Shown here one piece after another: positions 17,077-25,957 of a stretch of DNA of 64,000 bases. The notes below the pieces were generated by a model. The model did no database searches. It saw nothing but the letters and a program-made list of their open reading frames with translations, and was not told the DNA's origin. Both the position numbers and the translations under genes were made by a program. The first letter of the stretch is position 1; every line of letters starts with the position of its first letter. The stretch covers positions 1-64,000 of the forward strand of contig JANYBN010000207.1 of assembly GCA_025360785.1 (NCBI GenBank), in the 5' to 3' direction. Origin of the DNA: Geobacter sp. Lineage in GTDB: Bacteria; Desulfobacterota; Desulfuromonadia; Geobacterales; Pseudopelobacteraceae.

Positions 17077-17336
17077 GTCTGGAATTCCATCTACCCGTTT
17101 ACGTAACTACCCATTGTCTCAATATATCCCGGGAAGACGCTTCAGGCTTCCCTCTACGACGAGGGCTTGCACACCACGCTTGCAACAGGTTTACAAGAAT
17201 CTATAAGTATCGGCAGATAACACAACGGCGTCCAACGTGAATCCCAGAACAATTTTTCAAAGAGCAATTTTCTCTTCTGATTATATTTTACGCCAATGCA
17301 TAAATGAGTCAAGCAGGTGAAGTATAAAAATATCTA

Positions 17337-17894
17337 TCAAGCCATTCCGACTGAATCATCTGTTGCCAGCGGAAAAGGCCTGACTGGAATATGTACTGCG
17401 CCTTGCGGAGTCATGCGACTCTGAAAAAGAATGAATTCATGCACGTTAAACGGTTTGAAGTTCAATTTCATATTATGTTCGAGAAATACATCAATCTCCC
17501 GTGAGGGTGACAGCTTCAGTCGGGCCAGAGTTATATGCGGAGAGAAGGGGCGTTCCTCCAGTTGAATGCCGCAAGAAAGCACAGATTTGCGTACCATGGC
17601 GGCAAGCGTCTCCAGATGAGGCTGCGGCTCCAACCCCATCCAGAGCACACGTGGCCGCCGACTATCGGGAAAGCAGCCGGTACCGCTGACATAAAGCCTG
17701 AAATCAGGCTGGTGAATCAGGGCGAGATTCATATTCAGGGACTCTAGGGTGCTATCTTCCACTTCACCCAGAAAAGCCAGGGTCAGGTGAATCTGTTCTG
17801 GAGATACCCACCTGGCACCCGGAATATCTGCCTGAAGACGGCCGATCATTCTTTTGAGATCGCCAGGGAGTTCTATGGCGATAAAAAGTCGCAT
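17337..17894 (-). CDS. thpR: RNA 2',3'-cyclic phosphodiesterase (LigT/ThpR family)
   Basis: A 185-residue 2H phosphoesterase that opens RNA 2',3'-cyclic phosphates to 2'-phosphates and can also form 2'-5' RNA links. Both catalytic HxTx motifs are present: HLTLAFLGEV near residue 40 and HITLARLKL near residue 125. The track start is replaced by ATG 17894, preceded by GGGAGGT, giving the usual N-terminus MRLFIAIELPGDL. It overlaps the 3' end of the flavoprotein gene by 22 bp, so it is the last gene of a cfa-flavoprotein-thpR operon. Confidence 0.9.
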   Translation of the reverse strand: MRLFIAIELPGDLKRMIGRLQADIPGARWVSPEQIHLTLAFLGEVEDSTLESLNMNLALIHQPDFRLYVSGTGCFPDSRRPRVLWMGLEPQPHLETLAAMVRKSVLSCGIQLEERPFSPHITLARLKLSPSREIDVFLEHNMKLNFKPFNVHEFILFQSRMTPQGAVHIPVRPFPLATDDSVGMA

Positions 17895-19054
17895 GCAGCG
17901 ACCTCCCGTCGAGCGCCCGGAGTGTGTGGCACCCATTCTGGATTCAGCCGCTTCTGATCGGAATGCAGAAACCAACGATCCAACACGACATGACGGGTAA
18001 ACTTGCTGCAGGAGAGAAGCCTGGCACCGAGGAATCTCAAAAGCCCTGAGGAAACTGATGAAGAAGCAACTTTAAAGCTTCCGCTGCCGAAGTGAAGCTC
18101 CATCCGTGCCGCATACGGTTCAAGGTTCTCACGCCTGTAATCTCTGTTGGCCGCAAGGATCGTATCAGCGGCCAGCAGCGCCGATTCAATCGAAGGTAGA
18201 ATCCCTTCGCCGCTTTGTGGATGTGCGACACCGGCTGCATCACCGATCAGCAGTACTCCATCTCCCACACAGCTGCGCCTGTCTTGACCTCCGAAGACAC
18301 GATAGGCATGTCCCTGGAATCTGCCGTCAAAGCCGGAGGGGATGTCTCTGCGCACTGTGAGAAAACTGCAGAAGTCTCTCATATGCCGGGAAAAGTTACT
18401 GGTGTCCATACGTCCCAAACCGACATTGATATAGTTCGCTTTCCGGAACATCCATCCGTACCCCTTCATATCATGACAGAAATAGAGTGCCGGAGTGTCC
18501 GGCTTAATCTGACAAAATTGTTCCTCTTCCGGACTCATGGCGAATTCCGCAACCTGGGCGACGACTGCCTGCTCCCGACCGATGTCCGCTCCAAGCAGAC
18601 GCGCTACCGGGCAAAAATGCCCACCCGCCCCCACCAGCAATCTGGCTTTGATACGCCCGTTCACCAACCACCATCCGCCTTTATGACTCAATGATGTAAC
18701 CGCTTTTCCCAGTAACAGCCGTACTTTACTGCGCTGCAGAAGAAAATGATCAAATTCACTGCGCCGGATGCCGTAGCTGACAGTTGCGCCAAAGCGGGTA
18801 ACGGCTGTTGCCCGGTCTATAAGGCCGGTGCGGAAGTTGCTGATATCCTGGAGTACCCTTCCCTGACGATATTCGTCCACATTAAGCGCCAGTGTTTCAA
18901 ACACTGCCGGGGTTATCCAGCCTGCACAAGGTTTCTGACGTGGGAACATCTCTTTGTCCATCAGAAGTACATCAAGCCCACCCTGCCTCAACCTGCCAGC
19001 ACAGGTAGAACCCGCCGGGCCGCCTCCGACAACTAGAACGTCACAGGTTTTCAT
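17873..19054 (-). CDS. FAD-dependent oxidoreductase, geranylgeranyl-reductase-like
   Basis: A 393-residue flavoprotein. The FAD-binding Rossmann motif is VLVVGGGPAGSTCAGRLRQGGLDVLLMDK at the N-terminus, followed by PRQKPCAGWIT. The second FAD contact is GVLLIGDAAGVAHPQSGEGILPSIESA near residue 275. This is the geranylgeranyl reductase/halogenase-like group, whose members reduce or oxidise lipid or polyketide substrates. Its ATG shares one base with the cfa stop (TGATG), implying translational coupling. The likely substrate is a lipid modified by the neighbouring Cfa-like enzyme; that is inference. Confidence 0.8.
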   Translation of the reverse strand: MKTCDVLVVGGGPAGSTCAGRLRQGGLDVLLMDKEMFPRQKPCAGWITPAVFETLALNVDEYRQGRVLQDISNFRTGLIDRATAVTRFGATVSYGIRRSEFDHFLLQRSKVRLLLGKAVTSLSHKGGWWLVNGRIKARLLVGAGGHFCPVARLLGADIGREQAVVAQVAEFAMSPEEEQFCQIKPDTPALYFCHDMKGYGWMFRKANYINVGLGRMDTSNFSRHMRDFCSFLTVRRDIPSGFDGRFQGHAYRVFGGQDRRSCVGDGVLLIGDAAGVAHPQSGEGILPSIESALLAADTILAANRDYRRENLEPYAARMELHFGSGSFKVASSSVSSGLLRFLGARLLSCSKFTRHVVLDRWFLHSDQKRLNPEWVPHTPGARREVAACDFLSP

Positions 19055-20331
19055 CAGGATTTACCGACAGGAGCCATGAGATGGGCTCTGTTCCATGGGA
19101 TCTGGTTGTTGGAAGGGCGAGAAAATACAACCTGAAACAGCTGCAAGGATCCTACTCTGAAATTGGCAACACAGCCGGACAGATAGAGGCGCCAGGCCCG
19201 TATGAAAACCTCGTCGAACATTTCTCGTACCTTGTTCAGGTTCTGTTCAAAACGCTCAAGCCAATGCTCGCATGTTTTTACATAATGCAGACGCAGATTT
19301 TCAATATCCAGAACGGTGAACGCCCAGGGCTCGAAAATCGCCATCATCTCCTTGAGAGTCGGCGGGTAACTGCCGGGAAACATCCTTTTCAGAAACCAGG
19401 GGCTCATAGGTTTCGCATAGTTTTGACCGATGGTATGAATCAGGCCGACGCCCTGCCCTGTCAAGGAACGATCTATTATCGTACCAAGTTCATGATAATG
19501 GTCAGGCCCGACATGCTCAAGCATACCCACTGATACAAAGGCGTCATATGATCCGGTAATATTGCGGTAATCGTCCTCAACATATTCGACCTGGCCCTCC
19601 AGGCCTTCATCTCTGGCTCGTTGGCGCGCATAATTGATCTGCTCATGCGAAATATTGTACGCCCTTACTTTGACCCCATACTGTTTAGCCATATAACGCG
19701 CAAGGGCACCCCACCCACACCCGGCCTCCACCACGGTCTGCCCCGGTTGCAGGCGCAATTTGCGGCAGATCAGATCCATCTTGGCAATCTGGGCGACATC
19801 CAGAGAGTCGTCCGGTTCAGGAAAATAAGCGCAGGTATAGAGCATTTCAGCGTCCAGCCATAGCTGGTAAAATTCGTTGCCGATATCATAGTGATGATGG
19901 ATATTCCGGCGTGATCCAGTAAGTGAGTTAAGACCCGGCTGATGACGGCGATACGCTTCAGGATCGGATATACGCCGGAATTTAGGCGATTTTTCCATTG
20001 ACCTGTAGACGGTTTCCATGAATTGCACCAGCCCACCCTCGATCTCGATCCGACCGGCGCTGTATTCATCGCCGAAATGGAGGAGCGGGTTGGTCATGAG
20101 CCGCCAGAGAGTGGACCTGTCATGAATTACCATACCTGCGGTCGAGTTAGCTCCTGGAGCAGGAAGTATCTTTCCATCCCACAGAACTATCCGCAACGAC
20201 GGATTACCAATGGCATGCAGGAATGTATGCACCATTAACGTATCGGTACCGTAAACCCTGCCACGATTGTTTGCCCGGCCCGCTAACTTATGGAACGGAA
20301 CAGCAAATGTGTTTGCCTTTGGATCATTCAT
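19054..20331 (-). CDS. cfa: Cyclopropane-fatty-acyl-phospholipid synthase family methyltransferase
   Basis: A 425-residue SAM-dependent enzyme that adds a methylene or methyl group to double bonds of membrane fatty acyl chains. The N-terminal lipid-binding region is followed by DIGNEFYQLWLDAEMLYTCAYFPEPDDSLDVAQIAKMD and the SAM site VEAGCGWGALARYMAKQYG near residue 195. MLEHVGPDHY carries the conserved Glu/His pair. The true product (cyclopropane or mid-chain methyl branch) depends on the downstream flavoprotein. First gene of the operon; the ATG follows AAGGATAGATAAC. Confidence 0.9.
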   Translation of the reverse strand: MNDPKANTFAVPFHKLAGRANNRGRVYGTDTLMVHTFLHAIGNPSLRIVLWDGKILPAPGANSTAGMVIHDRSTLWRLMTNPLLHFGDEYSAGRIEIEGGLVQFMETVYRSMEKSPKFRRISDPEAYRRHQPGLNSLTGSRRNIHHHYDIGNEFYQLWLDAEMLYTCAYFPEPDDSLDVAQIAKMDLICRKLRLQPGQTVVEAGCGWGALARYMAKQYGVKVRAYNISHEQINYARQRARDEGLEGQVEYVEDDYRNITGSYDAFVSVGMLEHVGPDHYHELGTIIDRSLTGQGVGLIHTIGQNYAKPMSPWFLKRMFPGSYPPTLKEMMAIFEPWAFTVLDIENLRLHYVKTCEHWLERFEQNLNKVREMFDEVFIRAWRLYLSGCVANFRVGSLQLFQVVFSRPSNNQIPWNRAHLMAPVGKS

Positions 20332-20404
20332 GTTATCTATCCTTGTAGCTGCGGCTCATATCCGACATATTCGCACCGTTCCCTATGACAGTGACGAAAA
20401 ACGG

Positions 20405-20608
20405 CTAAACTTTCCGGACGTTTTCCGCCTGAAGCCCTTTCGGCCCCTTGACAACATCAAACGTTACCTTGTCGCCCTCGACCAGTGACTTGAACCCCTC
20501 ACCGGTAATCGCGGAAAAGTGTACAAACACATCAGCGCTGCCATCTTCCTGCTCAATAAATCCAAAGCCCTTACTGTCGTTAAACCATTTAACTGTCCCA
20601 TTTGCCAT
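20405..20608 (-). CDS. cspA: Cold-shock protein
   Basis: A 67-residue single-OB-fold nucleic-acid chaperone. Both RNA-binding motifs are intact: KGFGFI and VFVHF, within [23 protein letters not shown]. The track start at 20701 is wrong; ATG 20608 follows AGGAGA and gives the standard N-terminus. A 5' leader of about 100 bases is implied by the GGCAC element at 20724, the kind of leader often involved in cold-shock control. Confidence 0.93.
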   Translation of the reverse strand: MANGTVKWFNDSKGFGFIEQEDGSADVFVHFSAITGEGFKSLVEGDKVTFDVVKGPKGLQAENVRKV

Positions 20609-20723
20609 TCGAGTTCTCCTGTTAGTTCTGGATTTGAAATCATCTGTGTTACGCAGTACATCGCTGACTGGTAAATCGAATAGCAATAATGATACTGACA
20701 ACCAGACGGCGATATCTGTCTAC

Positions 20724-20737
20724 ACACTTTGTGCCAA
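20724..20737 (-). promoter_or_regulatory. Recurrent GGCAY-N5-GTG element (TGGCACAAAGTGTG)
   Basis: Minus-strand TGGCAC-N5-GTG, 115 bp upstream of cspA. Exact TGGCAC first half and GTGT second half, the same form as the copy before the NAD-salvage operon. Confidence 0.45.
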
Positions 20738-21030
20738 AAGCATCTCCACACAACATGTAAGATATCAGCTAGTTAAAGAATTGATGTAAATTTTGATTGT
20801 AAAATATTTATTCGGGATTTGAAGAGAGATTAGTGTTTGATGCCGGTAAATTAACTTCGGCTGGAATTGTTTACAGAATAAATTATTTACATGCGGCTCA
20901 TTTTATAACATTACCAAAAACGAGAAAAGTCCCGGATTCGATTCGGAGAGGTATATTAGAATCAGATGTTAAGCAAATGAATCAGAGAGGATATGCGAGG
21001 GGAAAGGTAAGTTATACATTGATAAATAAT
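20738..21030. other. Intergenic stretch, nothing firm
   Basis: AT-rich sequence between the cspA upstream region and the tRNA-Ala terminator. A 73-codon plus-strand ORF beginning GTG (20833-21054) runs through the terminator hairpin and has no family signature or ribosome site; it is not called. Confidence 0.4.
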
Positions 21031-21062
21031 AAAGGGACTCAGCATAATTGCTGAGTCCCTTT
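21031..21062. terminator. Perfect 14-bp terminator hairpin after tRNA-Ala
   Basis: AAAGGGACTCAGCA, loop TAAT, TGCTGAGTCCCTTT. It lies seven bases beyond the CCA end of the minus-strand tRNA-Ala gene, so it should end that transcript. The stem is symmetric and could also stop plus-strand transcription. Confidence 0.85.
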
Positions 21063-21068
21063 ATTTAT

Positions 21069-21144
21069 TGGTGGAGGTTAACGGGATCGAACCGATGACC
21101 TCGTCGCTGCCAGCGACGCGCTCTCCCAGCTGAGCTAAACCCCC
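21069..21144 (-). tRNA. tRNA-Ala (anticodon GGC)
   Basis: On the minus strand: acceptor GGGGGTT pairs with AACCTCC (one G-T pair), D-loop TAGCTCAGCTGGGAGAGC, anticodon arm CGTCG-CTGGCAG-CGACG giving anticodon GGC, T-arm GGTTCGATCCC and an encoded CCA end. All arms form. It is a lone tRNA gene, and no integrated element or duplicated tRNA end was seen nearby. Confidence 0.95.
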
Positions 21145-21411
21145 ACAAGCTAAAGATTTATCAAGTTACGACTGCAAATCCGCTTTGCTAATCGTGCGAT
21201 CCGAAGTTGGCGCTCCAAGGTCGTCCGATGTTAATACAACAAAACAGCGACCCTCGTCAACATATATTTCGATAAACAGGTGTAGTTAGTAACTGACACA
21301 TCACACCTCCTGACGATTCACATTTAACGCACCAAGGTAGGCTCAAAAATACCCACCCGCACTATATTTAACATACTGAGCGATTAAGGCAGTACAGGCG
21401 CCTTTACGTAA

Positions 21412-21458
21412 CCGGGCAGATGCCTGGCGTAAAAAACAGACACCCGGCATCTGCCCGG
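21412..21458. repeat. REP-like palindromic element
   Basis: CCGGGCAGATGCC and its exact complement GGCATCTGCCCGG lie 21 bases apart. There is no T-run, and it is 110 bp before the next start, so it is not an obvious terminator. Its form resembles a dispersed palindromic repeat, but no second copy was noticed in this window. Confidence 0.5.
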
Positions 21459-21507
21459 CCTATTCTGCAACGTGGCGTGATTACAGATTAATTGCAATTT
21501 AGCCGTT

Positions 21508-21521
21508 AGGCATAATTCGTG
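21508..21521 (+). promoter_or_regulatory. Recurrent GGCAY-N5-GTG element (AGGCATAATTCGTG)
   Basis: AGGCAT-N5-GTG, 49 bp upstream of the DUF4177 gene that opens the end-joining locus. It has A in place of the first T, otherwise the common form. Confidence 0.4.
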
Positions 21522-21569
21522 GATTTAAAACCGGAACGAAGAACAGAAACGTCTTGAAGGGAGATCGCT

Positions 21570-21764
21570 ATGACCTGGGAATACAAAATCATCTATATAG
21601 GCTTGGAAACTGAGGACGAAGATGAATATGAAACCAGGTTGCACAATGGCGTCCACGTTTTGAACGAACTGGGAAGCGAGGGATGGGAGCTGATCGGCTA
21701 CCTGCCGCACCTAATAACTGGAAAGCGCGCTAAATATCATGCCGTATTGAAGCGGCAATGCTGA
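21570..21764 (+). CDS. DUF4177-like small protein heading the NHEJ locus
   Basis: A 64-residue protein of the DUF4177 type: an opening WEYKIIYIG and a closing LNELGSEGWELIGYLPH followed by KYHAVLKR. The family is small, often fused or adjacent to other genes, and has no known role. The ATG follows AAGGGAG. The first Ku gene begins 25 bp later, so it is likely co-transcribed with the end-joining genes, but a part in repair is only inferred from position. Confidence 0.75.
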   Translation: MTWEYKIIYIGLETEDEDEYETRLHNGVHVLNELGSEGWELIGYLPHLITGKRAKYHAVLKRQC

Positions 21765-21789
21765 TTTGAATTAACCCGGAGGAATAGCA

Positions 21790-22566
21790 ATGTCAGGAGG
21801 AACAATCTGGAAAGGATCGGTCCATTTCGGGGATATGGATGTGCCGGTGAAGCTTCATACTGCGGTCAAGGAAGAGCGGATTCAGTTTCATCTCCTTCAC
21901 CGGCGCGATCGTGTGAGATTGCACCAGCAGATGATCTGTGTATATGAAAAAACACCCGTACAGCCGGAAGCTCAGATCAAAGGATTTGAAGTGGAGGAAG
22001 GGAAATATGTCATCGTCGATCAGGAGGAACTGGAACAAACCACACCTGAAAGCAGCCGAATGATAGAAGTCCACGAATTCGTCAAGAGTTCACAGATCTA
22101 TCCTCTCTTCCTCGATCACGTCTACTATCTGGAGCCGGATTCAGAAATCTACGCATCAAGATATAACGAGCTTGTCGGGGCTTTGCAACGTATGTCCATG
22201 GCAGGGATCTGCACCTGGACCATGAGAAAGCGCTCCTATCTCGGAGCCGTTCAGGCAAGGGGAAAAATTCTGCGCCTGAGTACCTTGCGTTATGCCGATG
22301 AAGTGATTTCGGCGGCATCTCTGGAACTGCAGGAAATTCCCGTGTCCGAAAAGGAACTGAACATCGGGAGCGAGTTGATCAACCAGTTGACCGCGCCTTT
22401 TGAACCGCAGAAATTTAAGAATGAGCACCAGAAAAGGTTGCAGCAACTGATTGATAAAAAAGCCCGCGGCGAAAAAGTTGTACTCCTGCGCCCCAGGATC
22501 TTGCAGCCAACGGCACAGGACAAACTGCTTGAGGTTCTTGAAGCGAGTCTGAAAAAAGCCGCCTGA
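21790..22566 (+). CDS. ku: Ku protein, first of two tandem copies
   Basis: Bacterial Ku forms a ring that binds DNA double-strand ends and recruits LigD for non-homologous end joining. The 258-residue protein shows the Ku core: GGTIWKGSVHFGDMDVPVKLHTAV, HLLHRRDRVRLHQQMIC, YVIVDQEELEQTTPESSRMIEVHEFV, PLFLDHVYYLEPD and MAGICTWTMRKRSYLGAVQARG. It has a short basic C-terminal tail (LEASLKKAA). The next Ku starts 13 bp after its stop with its own AAGGAG. Differences between the two suggest a heterodimer rather than simple duplication. Confidence 0.93.
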   Translation: MSGGTIWKGSVHFGDMDVPVKLHTAVKEERIQFHLLHRRDRVRLHQQMICVYEKTPVQPEAQIKGFEVEEGKYVIVDQEELEQTTPESSRMIEVHEFVKSSQIYPLFLDHVYYLEPDSEIYASRYNELVGALQRMSMAGICTWTMRKRSYLGAVQARGKILRLSTLRYADEVISAASLELQEIPVSEKELNIGSELINQLTAPFEPQKFKNEHQKRLQQLIDKKARGEKVVLLRPRILQPTAQDKLLEVLEASLKKAA

Positions 22567-22579
22567 AGGAGAAAATATC

Positions 22580-23350
22580 ATGTGGAGCGGGACGGTCAGT
22601 TTCAGCCTGGTTGCGATTCCGGTGCGGTTGGTTAAAGCCGTCAAGCCCGGCCACATCACGTTTCGCACACTTCACCGCACAGATTACTCCCCCCTCGCGC
22701 GAAGGATGTACTGTCCAAAACACGAACAGATCGTCCCCCCTGATGAGATTGTCAGGGGCTACGAAATTGTTCCCGACCGATACCTGCCGATAACGGATGA
22801 GGAACTGGAGTCAGTGTCTCCGGAACGTAGTCGCACCATCGAGATTATCGAGTTCATCGATATGGATGAGGTTGATCCGATTTATTATGACCATCCATAT
22901 TATCTCGTTCCATTGAAAGGGGGCGAAAAAGCATATCGGCTGCTGGCCGAGGTGATGCGCCGGACGAACAGGGCCGGGCTCGCGAAATTCGTCATGGTTG
23001 AACGTGAATATCTCGTGGCGGTCATAAGCACCGAGGGGGCGCTGGCCATGATAACCCTCCATTACAGTGAGGAAGTACTGCCGGATGATGGCATTGCACC
23101 GAAGGAAGAGAAGATGGACGCCAAAGAGCTAAGCCTTATGGAACAAAGCATCAGGAACATGACAGCAGACTTTGATCCGGGAAAATATGCGAACAATCGC
23201 CGGGAAAGTGTCATGGAGCTTGTGAAGCTGAAGATGAAGGAACACGCTCCGGTGGAGGCCCCTGCAGTCGAAGAAGAAGCGGGAGTGGGCCCACCCGATC
23301 TGGTCGCGGCGCTGGAGGAAATCATGCGTGACGTGAAGAAGAGCCGATGA
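22580..23350 (+). CDS. ku: Ku protein, second tandem copy
   Basis: A 256-residue Ku with the same core order as its neighbour: MWSGTVSFSLVAIPVRLVKAV, TLHRTDYSPLARRMYCPKHEQIV, RYLPITDEELESVSPERSRTIEIIEFI, DPIYYDHPYYLVPLKGGEKAYRLLAEVM and KFVMVEREYLVAVISTEG. It keeps a CPKH segment resembling a residual zinc-knuckle. The C-terminus is acidic (VEAPAVEEEAG) rather than basic, unlike many single bacterial Ku proteins. The stop overlaps the LigD polymerase start (ATGA). Confidence 0.93.
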   Translation: MWSGTVSFSLVAIPVRLVKAVKPGHITFRTLHRTDYSPLARRMYCPKHEQIVPPDEIVRGYEIVPDRYLPITDEELESVSPERSRTIEIIEFIDMDEVDPIYYDHPYYLVPLKGGEKAYRLLAEVMRRTNRAGLAKFVMVEREYLVAVISTEGALAMITLHYSEEVLPDDGIAPKEEKMDAKELSLMEQSIRNMTADFDPGKYANNRRESVMELVKLKMKEHAPVEAPAVEEEAGVGPPDLVAALEEIMRDVKKSR

Positions 23351-24252
23351 GCCGCAAAGTCATTGAAATAGCCGGGAGAAGACTCGCCCTTTCCAACCTT
23401 GAAAAAGATCTCTACCCTTCCTGGGGTTTCACCAAGGCACACGTCCTGGATTATTACCGCCGGATTGCTGCGTTCATGCTGCCGCACCTGAAAGACCGGG
23501 CCTTGACCCTGAAGCGCTATCCCGATGGAGTGGGAAAGGCCTTCTTTTTTGTGAAACGTTGTCCTGACTACCATCCGGTCTGGGCGAAAACGGCCGAGGT
23601 CCGTCGCGGCAGCAGCAAAATGATGACGGTCTGTCTTGCCAACAATCTGGAAACACTGCTCTGGGTGGAGAACCTTGCGTCCCTTGAGCTCCATGTGCCG
23701 CTGTCCAGAACAGGTTCCCCTGAAACGCCCGATGCCATGGTCTTCGACCTGGATCCCGGCGAGCAGGCCACCATTCTGGATTGCGCCATTGTAGCGCTGA
23801 TACTGCGGATACTGCTCACCAGGCTGCGGCTTGCAAGCTATCCCAAAACCTCGGGCCAGAAGGGACTTCATGTCTATGTTCCCTTGAACTACCGGGAGGC
23901 GACGTTTGAGGACACAAAGATCTTTTCAAAAACGGTAGCGGTGATCATGCAGAAAAATTATCCGGATCTGGTGACCGCAAAAATGGCGAAGGAACAACGT
24001 ACGGGAAAGGTCTTTATCAACTGGTCCCAGAACGATGCGTCCAAGACGATGATCTGCGTCTATTCCCTGAGGGCCCGGGAAAAGCCTTTTGTTTCGTTTC
24101 CGTTAGAATGGAAGGAACTGGAGCGTCTGGTCAGGCAAGGTAAACCGGAAAGCCTGCAGGTCATGTATTCGGAAGCCGTGAGCAGGGTCGAAGAAAGTGG
24201 TGACCTGTTTCGGCAGGTGCTGATTAAAAAGCAGAAGCTGCCGCATCTATAA
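23347..24252 (+). CDS. ligD: LigD-type polymerase (primase-polymerase) as a separate protein
   Basis: A 301-residue archaeo-eukaryotic primase-like polymerase that fills or extends ends during NHEJ, usually a domain of LigD. The catalytic acidic pair is FDLDPG near residue 132; SNLEKDLYPSWGFTKAHVLDYY and RALTLKRYPDG lie near the N-terminus; SYPKTSGQKGLHVYVPL contains the conserved nucleotide-contacting Ser and His. It stands alone, with the phosphoesterase and ligase domains encoded by the next gene 100 bp downstream. Confidence 0.92.
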   Translation: MSRKVIEIAGRRLALSNLEKDLYPSWGFTKAHVLDYYRRIAAFMLPHLKDRALTLKRYPDGVGKAFFFVKRCPDYHPVWAKTAEVRRGSSKMMTVCLANNLETLLWVENLASLELHVPLSRTGSPETPDAMVFDLDPGEQATILDCAIVALILRILLTRLRLASYPKTSGQKGLHVYVPLNYREATFEDTKIFSKTVAVIMQKNYPDLVTAKMAKEQRTGKVFINWSQNDASKTMICVYSLRAREKPFVSFPLEWKELERLVRQGKPESLQVMYSEAVSRVEESGDLFRQVLIKKQKLPHL

Positions 24253-24352
24253 CATATTCGCAAAAACCTAAACCGGACAATGCTGACACAAACAAAACTT
24301 GTATGTTGTTATAAAGTTTTGCTCATATCAAATACTCATTGGACTTTCAAAG

Positions 24353-25957
24353 ATGGGATTACGGGAATATACAGCCAAACGGCAATTCGAGAAAACGCCC
24401 GAACCGAAGCCGGACTCTCATCAAGAGAAGCACCGTCTCGTGTTTGTTTTGCATAAGCACGCAGCCCGGGCTCTTCATTACGATCTCAGGCTGGAATTGG
24501 GAGGGGTTCTGAAAAGCTGGGCGGTGCCGAAGGGTCCCTCGCTTGATCCTGCCGTAAAAAGGCTGGCCGTTATGGTTGAAGACCACCCGTTTGATTACAA
24601 GGATTTCGAAGGCGTCATCCCGGAGGGGAATTACGGCGCGGGCAGCGTCATCATCTGGGACCGGGGCTTTTATCACCATCCTTTTGCAGGAGATGAGAAC
24701 GAAAACGAGCAGCTTCTTCTGAACGGATTACGAAAAGGTGATCTGAAGTTTGTGCTCGAAGGGGAAAAGCTTCATGGCGAATTTGCGCTGGTCAAGACGG
24801 GCAAAGACGGGAAGTCGTGGCTGCTCCTGAAAAAGAAAGATCGATATGCGGCCACAGGAGACATCCTCAAGGAGAACCTTTCTGTCGTGTCCCGCAAAAC
24901 GCTGGAGGAGACACTCGAAGCCGGCACTCAGAAATCTTTTCGACAAAAAAAAACAAGTCAGATCAGACTTCACGAAGCAATGGAAAACGAAGAGCTGAAG
25001 GATGCGCCGGTTAAGCCGATGCCGCACAATATAAAACCGATGCTCGCGACCCTGGTCAAGGAACCGTTTGACGATCCGGATTGGCTTTTTGAAGTTAAAT
25101 GGGACGGTTACCGCGCCGTAGCCGATATCCGGGACGGAAAAGCCTTTCTTTATTCCCGGAACGGGATCTCGTTCGAAGAAAAGTTTTATCCTGTTGTGGA
25201 GTCGTTGCGGAAATTCAGATTCGATGCCGTTCTGGACGGTGAAATCGTAGTCGTGGATGACCTTGGGATCCCTGATTTCCAGCTGCTGCAGCATTACCGG
25301 AAGTCGGAAAACGGTCATCTGCTCTACTACGTCTTTGACCTGCTGTACTTCCAGGGGCATGACCTGACCAACCTTCCCCTACTCAGGAGAAAAGAACTCC
25401 TGAAAAAAATTCTCCCGGTTCTCCCGAACATACGCTTCAGCGATCACGTATTGAAGGAGGGAGTCCTTTTTTTCAATGTCGTCAGGAAAAAAGGACTGGA
25501 AGGGATCATCGCCAAACATGCTCAGAGTACTTACCAAACAGCCGGAAGGAGCCGGCAATGGCTGAAGGTGAAGACGCGGCTCACGCAGGAAGGAGTGATT
25601 GCAGGATTCACGGAACCGGGAGTTGGAAGAAAGCATTTCGGCACCCTTATCCTGGGGGTATTCAAGGAGCAAGAACTGACCTGCATCGGTCATGCGGGAG
25701 GCGGCTTCACCACGAAGGAGCTGCAAGATATACACGAAAAGCTGGAACCCCTGATCCAAAAGGAATGCCCGTTTGACGTGAAGCCGGTTACCAATACCCC
25801 CGCCACCTGGGTGAAGCCGGAGCTGGTCTGCGAGGTTGTTTTCCACGGCTGGACCGACGAGGGAGTCATGAGACAGCCGGTATTCCTCCGGATGCGCGAG
25901 GACAAAACCGCCGGCGAAGTGGTGCAGGGCAACGACGGCAAAGGAGCTAAACCATGA
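24353..25957 (+). CDS. ligD: LigD with phosphoesterase and ATP-dependent ligase domains
   Basis: About 534 residues. Residues 25-165 are the 3'-phosphoesterase domain (HKHAARALHYDLRLELGG, then VMVEDHPFDYKDFEGVIPEGNYGAG and VIIWDRG). Residues 225-534 are the ligase: the AMP-accepting Lys in LFEVKWDGYRAVADI near residue 248, VLDGEIVVVD, LEGIIAK and WLKVKTRLTQEGVIAGFT, then an OB domain. Together with the preceding gene this equals a full LigD. Start ATG 24353 is preferred over the TTG at 24299, which would add a non-conserved leader. Its stop overlaps the DUF72 start. Confidence 0.92.
   Translation: MGLREYTAKRQFEKTPEPKPDSHQEKHRLVFVLHKHAARALHYDLRLELGGVLKSWAVPKGPSLDPAVKRLAVMVEDHPFDYKDFEGVIPEGNYGAGSVIIWDRGFYHHPFAGDENENEQLLLNGLRKGDLKFVLEGEKLHGEFALVKTGKDGKSWLLLKKKDRYAATGDILKENLSVVSRKTLEETLEAGTQKSFRQKKTSQIRLHEAMENEELKDAPVKPMPHNIKPMLATLVKEPFDDPDWLFEVKWDGYRAVADIRDGKAFLYSRNGISFEEKFYPVVESLRKFRFDAVLDGEIVVVDDLGIPDFQLLQHYRKSENGHLLYYVFDLLYFQGHDLTNLPLLRRKELLKKILPVLPNIRFSDHVLKEGVLFFNVVRKKGLEGIIAKHAQSTYQTAGRSRQWLKVKTRLTQEGVIAGFTEPGVGRKHFGTLILGVFKEQELTCIGHAGGGFTTKELQDIHEKLEPLIQKECPFDVKPVTNTPATWVKPELVCEVVFHGWTDEGVMRQPVFLRMREDKTAGEVVQGNDGKGAKP

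Larger units (their letters stand above)
16739..17336. other. 598-bp intergenic region
   Basis: Holds the terminator of the NAD-salvage operon (16844-16872) and a small minus-strand cysteine-rich ORF (16912-17076), both annotated separately. Nothing recognised in 17077-17336. Confidence 0.5.

Noticed and set aside
20833-21054. 73-codon plus-strand ORF
   Set aside because: Runs through the perfect tRNA-Ala terminator hairpin, has no ribosome site and no family signature.
21069-21144. tRNA-Ala as an integration site for a mobile element
   Set aside because: No integrase gene and no second copy of the tRNA 3' end was seen nearby.
23062-23871. 269-codon minus-strand ORF
   Set aside because: Antisense of the second Ku and LigD polymerase genes, with no domain signature.
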